In this document: in pieces, positions 20,799 to 29,878 of the stretch
Layout: each line of letters starts with the position of its first letter
Numbering within the stretch: position 1 is the first letter of the stretch
NCBI GenBank assembly: GCA_964019335.1
Contig: OZ025752.1
Coordinates: forward strand, 62,001-126,000
DNA: 64,000 nt
Direction of reading: 5' to 3'
Origin: Diplonema japonicum
Lineage: Eukaryota > Euglenozoa > Diplonemea > Diplonemida > Diplonemidae
Made by a program: the position numbers and the translations under genes
Notes under the pieces: generated by a model
The model's input: only the letters and a program-made list of their open reading frames with translations
What the model was told of the DNA's origin: nothing
The model's database searches: none

Positions 20799-21313
20799 CC
20801 CGAGTTCTATGTTATGATGAGCTAGCTACGTCCCCAGCACTGTCTGAGGGCAGCGCGTCTACCTGGGAATTATCTTCTGCAGATGAAGGTGCGACTGTGT
20901 GCGGGGGTGCCACGGCTGTTTCGTTTGACGTTGAGGAGCAGAGGGGAGAGCTGAAGAGGGAGAGAGAGTTGCAGTGGGCAGTGGTGGTAGCGGACATGCA
21001 CGCAGGGCTGTCGTGGGGGGACGAGGACGGTGTTAAAGTTTTGAAAATATTGCTGGAAGAGGCGGCTCGACTAGATGTGCGGAGAAACGGCCCAGCGGTG
21101 CTGCCAAAATGGCGGGAATACTCTCGTGAGTTCCTGGCTTCCTTGGAAACCCAGTCTCAAACCCCTTGGGGGATAAGAGGTCAGTTGGTTAACTGCCACA
21201 CCTTCCTCCCTGGGCCACACCCTGACTCTTTTCACATTGATCACTTCTCGTCTACTCTGCGAAGGCAGAACGTCCTTGCTAAACTTCGTCAGTCCGGGTC
21301 CCTCTTTCTGTGA
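20792..21313 (+). CDS. Hypothetical protein with poly(A) leader
   Basis: A 173-residue ORF whose ATG (AAAATGGCC) directly follows a run of about 40 A, the same start context as the cyclophilin and membrane-protein genes, which is the main reason to call it a gene. It begins with a Ser/Glu-rich stretch (ALSEGSASTWELSSADEGAT), then a helical region (VVVADMHAGLSWGDEDGVK, KWREYSREFLASLETQ). I do not recognise a family; a cyclin-like or RhoGEF-like helical domain cannot be excluded. The reading frame may continue past an intron in the T-rich DNA after 21300. Confidence 0.5.
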
Positions 21314-21352
21314 TTTTTCTTTTTTTTTTCTTTTTTTCTTACTCTTAGTACC

Positions 21353-21393
<41 letters not shown>

Positions 21394-22492
21394 GTAGAAG
21401 AGATAGTAAGAGAGAATGTGCTTCCCCCTACTCAACTTCTTATTTCTCAACACCCTTTTTTTTTCCCTCCCTCCTATATTTCCCCCTCTTTTTTTTTTTT
21501 TTTTTTTTTTTTTCTGCGCGGGAAAACCAGTTTTTGCGTGGGGAGGAGGGAGGGGGGAAGGGATTTCCCCCCCCATTCCTTTCCGCCCTTTTCTCCATTG
21601 CCATCTGGTCTTTGTTTTTACCACTTTGGTATTCTTCTCCCCAAATGCGTAGCCCCGGGGAAGGGGGGGGGGGGGGGATCTTTAGAATTTCTTTCTTTTA
21701 AAAAAAAAGTTAATTTTCTTTATTCCATTTTCTTTTCTTTTCTTGCATAAATCTTTAAAAAAAAAAAAAAAAAAAGCAACAGATATCTCAAGGTTTTTTT
21801 TTTTTAGCCAAGCATCAGTTTACCCGAATAATAAAAAAAAGAAAAGAAGAACAAAAAAGAGGGAAAAAATTGTAATCAATTTTTTTTGCGAACTTTGATA
21901 GGTTTGCCTTGGATATCGTAGTTTTTTTTTTTTTTTTTTTTTTTTTTATTTAAAAAGTCGGTGGAAAAGAACCAAAAAAGAGAAAATGGGAGCCACTAAC
22001 ATAACAAAGCTTCTTTTTTTTTCCCCTTCTTTTTCCGATTTTCTTTTTTTTTTTTTTTTCAAATTCACCCCCCTATCCACATCAGTATACTAAAAATAAA
22101 ATAAAATAGCACAATGGATTAAATTTTTAAAAAAAAAAGCATGACTTTTTTCGTTTCACCCCCCCCCCCCTTTTTTTGCTTCTCCACATCTTGCCTTCTG
22201 CCTCCCTAGATGAGGATAATTATTTTCAAATTTTTTTTTTTTTCCCTTTTTTTTTTCTACCAATAAGTTTTTTTTTTTTTCCCCATCCCCCCCCCCCCCC
22301 TCCTCCATTTTTTCGAAAAAAGAAAAAAGAGAAGAAAAAAAATATACTGCTGGGGCACTATTGGCAGCCATAAAGTAACTTACAAAATTGGGGGAAAAGG
22401 AACTCTTTTGAATTTTTCTAAGTACCCCAAACATTGCCAATCTTATTCCAGAAAAGTCCAGACGACCACCAATATAATAGTGGCATAGCTGT

Positions 22493-22544
<52 letters not shown>

Positions 22545-22715
22545 AAGAACGGGCTGCACCCCTTTTTTTTTATTCCTGCAAGAAAAATGTCCCCCTTTCC
22601 CCCCAAAAAAAAAGAAATTAAGGGTTTCCGTTTTTTTACCGAAATTTTAAGGTGGTTCCGTGCCTGTATCAAGAAGGAGAAAAAAAAAAAAAAAAAAAAA
22701 GTTATTTATTGCCAA
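21314..22715. other. Homopolymer-rich stretch without genes
   Basis: Alternating A, T, C and G runs up to about 45 nt. Short open frames here translate to polylysine, polyphenylalanine or polyproline and are not supported. Nothing else recognisable was seen. Confidence 0.6.
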
Positions 22716-22832
22716 CAAATAATGAGTCATTATTTAACTCGAGTTCCCGAATTTTTTGCACGAGGGCCCTGCGGGCCCTCGTGCAAAAAAACGGTAACGA
22801 GTGTTAAATAATGGCTCATTTGGCGGCAAGTA
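22716..22832. repeat. Fold-back element with 18-bp perfect core stem
   Basis: Arms at 22752-22769 and 22773-22790 (TTTTTTGCACGAGGGCCC and its exact complement) enclose a 3-nt loop TGC. Outside, ATGAGTCATTATTTAAC (about 22723) faces GTTAAATAATGGCTCAT (about 22803), so the imperfect inversion spans more than 100 bp. The ATTATTTAAC end motif recurs in the adjacent element. Confidence 0.8.
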
Positions 22833-22840
22833 AGTCGTTT

Positions 22841-23241
22841 TATTTCACTTTTCGTCATTTGAGTCACTCACTCTTCACTGCTTTCACTGCTGTTTTTTTT
22901 TTCACGCAGGTCAGCTTTTTGGGGATTTTCCTAAGGTAATACAGGGTAGCTATTTCGCCGTGGCATTTAAAGGCACTTATTCCCACTTTTAAGGGCTGGA
23001 ATGGCCTCAGATGGCCAAAAATAGTCAAAATACCCCCACCCCAAAAAACTTTTTCAAGGGGTTGGGTGCATTTTTTTTTCACGGCGAGACTCATTTTTCC
23101 ACTCTGAAGGGCCATTATTTAACTGCAAAATCTCATTATTTAACTAGTTAAATAATGGCGATTTCGCGTTAAATAATGGCCGTTTCGCGTTAAATAATGA
23201 GGCCCTTAGTGAGTGAAGAAAATGACGAAGAGTGAAATAAA
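22841..23241. repeat. MITE-like element with 30-bp inverted ends
   Basis: TTTCACTTTTCGTCATTTGA followed by GTCACTCAC at the left is mirrored at the right by GTGAGTGAAGAAAATGACGA followed by AGAGTGAAAT. Near the right end, CATTATTTAACT and its complement form a 24-bp perfect palindrome (23134-23157), followed by two more TTTCGCGTTAAATAATG repeats. No transposase inside. Confidence 0.65.
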
Positions 23242-23336
23242 AAAAAAAAAAAAAAACCTTGTCAAAATCCCCCATTCTTCTCTTTTTCGCTCTTTAGTTG
23301 TGCTATTTGGGCGTGATTCTGTACTTTTCACTTTTT

Positions 23337-23373
<37 letters not shown>

Positions 23374-23527
23374 GGGGTGGGGAGGGACACATTCTCTTTT
23401 TTTTTTTTAAATTTTTTCTTCTTCTTCTTGCAGTTGCGGGGAAGGGGGAAAAAAAAAAGGAAAAAAGAAGAACGACGTGGACTTTGTTTGAATGTCGCAG
23501 GACAAAAGCTGGTGATTGCAAAAAGAG

Positions 23528-23569
<42 letters not shown>

Positions 23570-23640
23570 CGTAAACCAAAATGCCTGTCTACTTCTCTTT
23601 GCGGTTGGGCCGACAAATTTCTTCCCTCCCACCCATCATA

Positions 23641-23690
<50 letters not shown>

Positions 23691-24600
23691 CATTAAAAGA
23701 AAAGATTTTTTTTTTTCTTTTGTGTCCTTGCAAATAAAAAAATGAACACGAACGGGGAAAAAAAAAAAAAAAGAAATTGTGTTATGTTGTGTTTTTTTTT
23801 TTTTTTTGATTTCCGTCCCCCCTCCCCCGTCCCCCCCACTTCAAACATTTGAGCTTCCGACAGACCGTGAAAAATATTTCCCCCCTTCTTTTTTTTGAGG
23901 GGGGGGAAGAAGAGAAGAGGGGAAAAAAAAAAAGAGGGGAAACCAAAAGGAAAATTATTTTTTTCGGTAAGGTAGGAGGAGGGAGAAAAATCACTGTTTA
24001 AAAGAAGAAAGGGGGGGGGGGGGGGGGGGGAGAGGGACAACTTCTGCGACGACAACCATTTTTCTTTTTTTTTTTTTTAAACGTTGTTGTTGTAATTATC
24101 AAAAAATAAAATGAAGTGACTTTTTTTTTTTTTTTTTTTTGTATCTCCCAGGCAAATAAGTATCCAAGCAACCCCCCCAGATAATGTCTCGAGCACTTAC
24201 AACCCACCCAGTGGGAGCTGCCCGGCATTTCGAAAAAGAAGTGAAATAATATATAAAAAAATTTAAGGGCGATTCTATCGGTCATCACGCTTAGAAAAGC
24301 TCTTTTTTTTTTCCCCCTCCCCTTTTTAAAAAAAATATATCTTAGGCCGACAATCCCCTCATAAAGTTCGCCAGCGCAACCTTTTTTTTTTTTTTTTTTT
24401 TTTCCTACTCTATATATACATTGCCACACTACGAGCCTACCCTCCAAAACCCGCAATTGTAAGAGAGGATACAGTTAACTATAAAAGTGAAAGAAAAAAA
24501 AAAAAATGTGCAGGGCTGATAACTGTCTGGTTTTTTTTTTTTTTTTTTCATTTAATTTTGAGCAGCTCTCTCAAAGAATTTAGGCCGGAAGATATAAATC
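23242..24600. other. Homopolymer-rich stretch without genes
   Basis: Contains a G run of about 30 (23341-23372), A and T runs up to about 50, and a G20 run near 24011. I see no supported gene. Confidence 0.6.
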
Positions 24601-24608
24601 AGGTTTTC

Positions 24609-24730
24609 ACTTTATTTCACGCCCAAACCTGGGCGTGAAATAAAGTATCTGATTTTTTTCCTCATGTTTTTAAGCCAAACGTTGCTGATTTTGCTGGGCG
24701 TGAAAATCAGGTACTTTATTTCACGCTCAC
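24609..24730. repeat. Inverted repeats built on TTATTTCACGCCCA
   Basis: A 17-bp perfect stem (24609-24625 and 24630-24646, loop AACC) of ACTTTATTTCACGCCCA is followed at 24693-24730 by GGGCGTGAAAATCAGGTACT and TTATTTCACGC, which repeat both arms. AATCAGGCTATCTGATTTTCA at about 25131-25151 is a further inverted motif. They bracket the small ORF pair at 24747-25081. Confidence 0.65.
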
Positions 24731-24746
24731 AGTCATTTCTAGCAAA

Positions 24747-25081
24747 ATGGGAAGAAAACCGAAGGCGACCGGGAAGCGAGCCAAGGGCATCAGCCTCGAG
24801 AAGAGGCCAAAGCTGTGATGGAAGACACGCTTCCAACGGCAAGCAAAATAGCCTACAAGAAGGAGTGGGAGGTTTTGCACCTACCACTCGATCAAACCCA
24901 CGCCCCTTCAGCCCTGCCCGCTTCGACACAGCCCACTTCTTCAGTGCACAGAATCACGTTTGACATAACGTCAACGTCAATTCGCCGAATTGATCATACC
25001 AAACCCAGTACCGTGTTCAGGAAAGACTCGCGCATTGCGCCGCTACAAGCAGGCAGCAGCGAAGCCACACTTAGCACCTAA
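24747..25081 (+). pseudogene. Small ORF pair, probably one frameshifted gene
   Basis: ATG at 24747 opens a 23-codon frame, MGRKPKATGKRAKG..., with an AT-hook-like start. Its stop overlaps an ATG (TGATG, 24816-24820) of an 87-codon frame ending at 25081. The second frame extends upstream as EEAKAVMEDTLPTASKIAYK, so one indel near 24795 would join both into a single basic protein. The IAYKKEWEVL segment faintly recalls the N-terminal helix of tyrosine recombinases; this is too weak to assign. Inverted repeats on both sides suggest a small mobile unit. Confidence 0.35.
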
Positions 25082-25811
25082 ATTCTTTTCGAGAGCAGCT
25101 CATCATTAAATAAAATGCAGTATTGAATAAAATCAGGCTATCTGATTTTCATTTAATAAATAGCTATTTTTTTTTTTTTTTTTTTCCCAGGCAGATTTTT
25201 CTTTGAAGGCCGCTGAAGGCCACTGGAACGTAGGAGTCAGGGAATTTTGTCAGTCCGGTTGTTTGTTCACTTTTACAGCTTGTTTCTCCCCCCCCCCTTT
25301 TTTTTTCTTTGCTCATTCTTCTAGCCAAAACTGGGAAGGCCAAGCCTATTTCCCTTCGTATATGTCAACTCTCAGTCCCCCACCCACCTACCCCCTTTTT
25401 TTTTCGTTTGAAAAATTTTTTTCTTTTGGTTTCCTTGCTTTCATCTTCTCTTCCTCCTTTTCTTTTTTATCTTTTCTTTGGTGGGTTGCTGCTAGCACCC
25501 TCTCCCACCACCATCGTGATGTTTCTTTTCTTTTCTTTTCTTTTTGGGTTGATTTTTTTTTCCTCTTCTCTTTGGGTCCGACTACGATGAAAAGTTCTTT
25601 GCAAAAAAAAAAAGAAAAAAAAATGAAAATTTCAAAAGGACAAACCATTAGTGGAAAAAAAAGGGGGGGGGAAGCGACAAAAGAGAGTCAAAAGAAATTC
25701 GACAACACTTTTAAAAAAAAGGGGGGGGGGGGGAAATGAAGAAAACTTGTTTTTTTTATTCCCGTGTAGCCCCTAACCCCAGGAATAAAAAACGAAATAA
25801 AAAAAAAAGAA

Positions 25812-25847
<36 letters not shown>

Positions 25848-26025
25848 CAGGCATTTCATGCCGGTTTTTTTTTTCCCCATCTCCGTTCCCTCTCCCCTAC
25901 ATTTTCTTTTTTTTTTTTTTCCCTTTCCAATTTTTTTTTTTTTTTTTTTTTTCTAAAAAAAAATTTTTTTTTTTCCTCAATTTATTCCAAAAAGTTCAAA
26001 AGGGGAAAAGAAAAAAAAAAAAAAA
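25082..26025. other. Intergenic homopolymer stretch and leader of the membrane-protein gene
   Basis: Alternating pyrimidine and A/G runs without a supported gene. The last 160 bp show sense-strand T tracts followed by an A17 run that abuts the ATG at 26026. Confidence 0.5.
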
Positions 26026-26821
26026 ATGGGTGCGCCGGAACACGACCAGAACAGCCATGTGACTCCCGTCGATGATCCGAAGGGAGAGATCGACAAGAGC
26101 AAGCAGGTTGACAACGATGACGAGGGGGATGAGGAGGCCGCCACCAGCATCGACAAGACTAAAGAGCAGCTTGCCGAGGAGGCGATCAGGAGGTGGCAGC
26201 AGTTCCACTACCCTTCCTGGGCCAGATACATGATTTACACCATGTTCGCCTGCTGTGTCATCAACCAGATCATGACTCTGGACCAGTGGCACGGAACCCA
26301 CATGTGGAGGAAACCCTTTGACCTGTTCCCCACAAACAACATTCCTGGTGGATGGCAGGAGGACGATCTTCGCTACGGATGTGCGATCCTGGGTCTACTC
26401 TCGTCGTGCTTTTCCTTTGTGCTGTCGCCGACTGCTGACAAGTTCAAGTTCATGTTCCTAGTAATGTTCACATCTGGTGTCCTTGGTTTGGTCAGCTTCG
26501 GAATGGATCTGTTCCACCTCAACGTGTGTTTTGCTTTAAAAAAAAAAAAAAAAAAAAAAAACCCAGAGGGCGACGGAGCTCCCGCAGTGCAACCAGATCA
26601 ACGACAACATGACCAACAAGTACATCTGCAACTTTGCTCGTTTCCGTGCCACCGTCATGTTCGACATCATCAGCGGTGTCTTTGGGATCTGCATGTCGTT
26701 CTTCATCCTTCACCAGGCCCTTACCGGTACTGTGTCGAGGAGGATGATCTTCAACGAGCAGAAGGGTACCTGGGACAAGATCGTCCTCTCCCCCGATGAT
26801 GCCTACAGCAAGGTGTTTTTG

Positions 26822-26856
<35 letters not shown>

Positions 26857-27314
26857 CTTCCCCAAGCGTTTTGCTCGTCAGAGGCCGTTCTTCAACCTGG
26901 CTGTGTTCCTTCTCGCCTGTATCAACGGGACGCTCCTTGCTCTTACCATCACTCAGACCACCGGGGATCTTCTCCAGTTCAAGGGCGAGGCAACCCCGAG
27001 GTACAACCCCTTCCGCACCACGCCCGTTGACCAGTACATCATCCAGGGGGACGAGGCTATTAGATACGGTATGGGAAAAAAAAAAAAAAAAAAAAAAAAA
27101 ATGCAGGTAGCTGGCCGTTGTTGAACTTCGAGATCCGTTTGTCGACGAACGCCCTGGCGCTGGTTGTGCTTGCGTTCCTTATCCAGTGGAGGAGAGATGG
27201 ACGCTTTGCGCAGTTCTGCGTGCTTCTGCTTCTTCTCGCTGCCTCTGTGCTGTACTTGTCTGCCTTTTCGCTTGACTACATTGAGTACGATGCTGTATGT
27301 GTTTCATTTTTTGG

Positions 27315-27361
<47 letters not shown>

Positions 27362-27636
27362 ACATATATACTACCCAGGCTTTCGACGATGGGTGCCAGT
27401 TTGCCAAGGCCAACAGCCAGGAGTGCGTGTACTCCAGGTACCTGGCTACCCTTATCTTTGATGGTTTCTGTGGATTCCTCCTTCTTTTCTTCTCTGTCTT
27501 CAACCTGTACCAGTGGCTCCTGCAGGCTGCCAAGCCTCGCGAGGTCATCGAGGGACGCACCTACGGCTGGTGGTGGAACGGAGAGTGGGCCGCCAAGAAG
27601 CAGGCGAAGGCTGTTAACAGAGCCCTTGAGGAATAG
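26026..27636 (+). CDS. Eight-TM membrane protein in five exons
   Basis: Exons 26026-26523, 26567-26812, 26855-27068, 27107-27294 and 27379-27636 join in frame to 467 residues. An acidic cytosolic N-terminus (about 60 residues) is followed by eight hydrophobic segments in two sets of four. In each set the third and fourth segments are separated by a loop with two cysteines (CNQINDNMTNKYIC; CQFAKANSQEC), and the fourth segments align: MFDIISGVFGICMSFF and IFDGFCGFLLLFFSVF. This points to an internally duplicated tetraspan unit. I do not recognise the family; a MARVEL-like or other tetraspan fold is possible. All four introns carry poly(A) tracts. An A17 run precedes the ATG. Confidence 0.82.
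26524..26566 (+). other. Intron 1 of the membrane-protein gene (43 nt, A24)
   Basis: Donor CTCAAC|GTGTGTTTTG, 24 A, acceptor CCCAG|AGGGCG, phase 0. Without removal the frame shifts away from the hydrophobic continuation. Confidence 0.85.
26813..26854 (+). other. Intron 2 of the membrane-protein gene (42 nt, A32)
   Basis: Donor AGCAAG|GTGTTTTTG, 32 A, acceptor AAAG|GCCTTC, phase 0. Acceptor AG lies directly at the end of the A tract. Confidence 0.8.
27069..27106 (+). other. Intron 3 of the membrane-protein gene (38 nt, A26)
   Basis: Donor GATACG|GTATGGG, 26 A, acceptor TGCAG|GTAGCT, phase 1. GGTA at both boundaries could be a 4-bp duplication. Confidence 0.8.
27295..27378 (+). other. Intron 4 of the membrane-protein gene (84 nt, A41)
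   Basis: Donor GATGCT|GTATGTG, 41 A, then ATATATACTACCCAG as acceptor, phase 0. Unlike the others it has about 28 nt between the A tract and the acceptor, with a possible ACTAC branch site. Confidence 0.8.
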
Positions 27637-28835
27637 ATAATAGTATTAAAAAAAAAAAAAAAAGCCCCCTTCCCCAACCCCCCTTTTTTTCCCCTTTTTT
27701 TTTCTCCCTTTATAGACGAAAACAATTTGGAGTGTAATAGTGGGGGGGGGGGGGGTAGGGAGGAAAAGGAGGAAAGAGAGAGAGAGAGATGTTGAGGGAA
27801 AAAAAAACTTTTTTTTTGTAACAAACCCCTTTACGAGATTTTTTTTTTTTTTTTTTCCTTTCCTCCACCCCAACCACCATTTTTTTTTTCTTCTTTTATA
27901 TCCGTTTTGTAGGAGCTAGGTTTTTTTTCCCCCCCCTTTTTTTTTCTTAGTTTACTATTGAAAAAAAAAAAAAAAAAAACTGACTTGTAACAGCATTTTT
28001 CTTTTCCTATTTTCTTTTTTTTTCTTTAGCAGCGCTCTCTCTTCTCTTTCTTGGTAATTTCTTCCTTGTCCCCCTCCTTTGTGTTACTTTACAACTTCTC
28101 CCCCCCCCCCCCCCCCCTTCCCCCCCAATGACATGAATTGTGTTTTCTTCCTTTTCCCATACCGGTTTTTTTTTCTCATGAAAAGCAATATTTTTTGTTT
28201 TTTTTTGCCCCCCCTTTCCCCAAGAAAAAAAAGTAACATTTTTTCATTTCCCCCCCGACCCCCACCACTTTTTTTTTAACTGAAGGCCTTTTTTTGTTTT
28301 GTGCTTTCCCCCCTGCCCTTTCCTTCTTTTTTTTTTTTTGGAAAGGGATGTAAGTCAAAGATGAGTAATAGAAGGGAGGAAAACAAAAAAAAAAAAAAAA
28401 CAGGTGGCCGGCCCTTCCCCCCCACTCCGGAGTGTAGTCACTGGTTCAGAGGCAGTGTTTCCACTCCACCCTTTTTTTTACCCCCCCTTTTATTCCTCCC
28501 TATATTGTTTACCCCCCCCCCCCCCCCACACCACAAAAAAAGAAAGAATATCCCCCCTGCCCAACAAGTTTTTCTTTTTTTTTCTTCATTTCATGTAGCT
28601 ATTTTTCCTTCTTTTTTTTTTATTTTTTTTTAAAATTTGATGGAGGCACTCTATTTCTAGCCGGAACAGCAAAAGGGGAGGGAAAAAAAAGGAGAAAAAA
28701 AAAAAACCGATGCATTCGCTAAAGGATAGTGGCGAGAGATGTGGTGAAGGAACCCTCAGACACCCCATAGATGGTCTTGTGAGTGCTTGCGGAGCGCGAC
28801 AAAAGGAGGGCAAAAGGAGGATGAGCATGCTGTTA
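27637..28835. other. Homopolymer-rich intergenic stretch
   Basis: A, T, C and G runs, C18 near 28101, (GA)n near 27776-27788. No supported gene. Confidence 0.55.
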
Positions 28836-28932
28836 AGGCAGATGGCAGATGCAAGTGCTTACGATTACCTACCGAAGCGACTTCAGGAAGGCAAGGAATT
28901 CGTGGTGGCGATGGTGAGTTCGGACTGGAGGA
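28836..28932 (+). pseudogene. DUF4116-gene fragment
   Basis: The frame reads ASAYDYLPKRLQEGKEF then VVAMVSSDW, matching the repeat after the charged helix in the full-length genes downstream. Both ends are abrupt; an A-rich tract follows. It marks the left edge of the DUF4116 array. Confidence 0.7.
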
Positions 28933-28974
28933 CGGACATTGAAAAAAAAAAAAAAAGAAGAAAAAAAGGCCCTT

Positions 28975-29075
28975 GCAGTATTTCCGTGCTTAATGGGGCC
29001 TGATACCGTGTGTGTGGATGATGACAGACAACTATGTGATGGCGGCTCCCCGCCAAAATCGAAAGGTTATTTCAT
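28975..29075 (+). repeat. Dispersed repeat shared with 45068-45170
   Basis: CAGTATTTCCGTGCTTAA, GCC/GATACCGTGTGTGTG and AAAATCGAAAGGTTATTTC occur in the same order at about 45068-45170, each followed by a T tract. No coding potential was recognised. Confidence 0.65.
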
Positions 29076-29104
29076 TTTTTTTTTTTTTTTTGGTTGGGAA
29101 CCTG

Positions 29105-29545
29105 TTGAAAAGGTGGCTACCGTACATTGGATGGAGCTGGAGCAGATTGACGGACTGCAAGAACACGGGATGGCCAGAAATTTATAAGTACATATAACAA
29201 TCGATTGAAAGAAGAAGAACGTTTACCAAGGGATGGCCAGACACGTCGTCAGGGAAGCTGTGAGGAAGGCCCGGTGCAGGGACCTCACAAAGGAATAGGT
29301 GTGGAAGGAGGAGAAGGACCCGGTGGTAGCCTACCAGTGTAGGAGGGGTCGTAGCAGGAGCAGTCCCCTACATAAGCCCACACGCCGGTGCGGGACCGAA
29401 AACTGTACCACTCAACCCGGCAAGGAAAAGGATCTGGAGAAGGTTGACTTGAAAAGTGAGCTTCCCCAAAATTATAGATGCGACATATGCACGCCCACTT
29501 GCGCAGGAAGAGCTAGCGAGGGACGGGTCCCTCTTGTGTAAGCCC
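29105..29545 (+). mobile_element. Retroelement family B, decayed C-terminal fragment
   Basis: WLPYIGWSWSRLTDCKN, VVREAVRKAR and CDICTPTCA parallel 42826-43215 of the better copy (WLPRIGWSWAQLLGC..., VVRKAR, CDLC), but with frameshifts and an inserted AAGTACATATAACAATCGAT block (29187-29235). The block 29546-29700 shows nothing recognisable beyond a C run. Confidence 0.6.
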
Positions 29546-29705
29546 TTTGACCTGTAGCCTGTGCCCGTAGGTGTAGGGAGCCGTACGCACTTTTTCAGAA
29601 TTTGCTGCGTACGCGTACGCCGACAACGTAGCCCTAAGGGTGGTCCTCAAGTGGGATTTGACCTAAACATCGCCCCCCCCCCCCTTTTTTTTTGCGTCAA
29701 TTACT

Positions 29706-29856
29706 GTGTATAACGAAAATCACCGGAAGGAAACATGCCCCTCATCTTAAGGATGTCAGTCACTTTTATTCTATTTTATTCGATTTTCTGTTTTTTATGC
29801 AGTATATGTCCCCTCTTCCCCTGTTTTTTACTTACCTTACTTTAATATCATTTCAG
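29706..29856 (+). other. Intron-like module before DUF4116 copy A
   Basis: AAGGATGTCAGTCAC, TATTCGATTTTCTGTTTTTT, ATGCAGTATATGTCCCCTC and TTTAATATCATTTCAG follow the same plan as the modules at 14044 and 56810; a near-identical copy is at 36078-36243. The ATG lies 22 nt after the CAG, with the leader CCACCCCCTCATAACAGC. The 5' end is uncertain. Confidence 0.5.
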
Positions 29857-29878
29857 CCACCCCCTCATAACAGCCAAC

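Noticed and set aside
22752-22790. Rho-independent terminator (GC stem plus T run)
   Set aside because: Eukaryotic context, symmetrical T and A flanks and a larger inverted structure point to fold-back DNA.
21314-24480. Many ORFs rich in Lys, Phe, Pro or Gly
   Set aside because: They are translations of homopolymer runs and have no domain or start context.
17755-26045. Poly(A) leaders as a sign of a large DNA virus
   Set aside because: Spliceosomal introns, LINEs, long intergenic DNA and eukaryotic housekeeping genes do not fit a viral genome.
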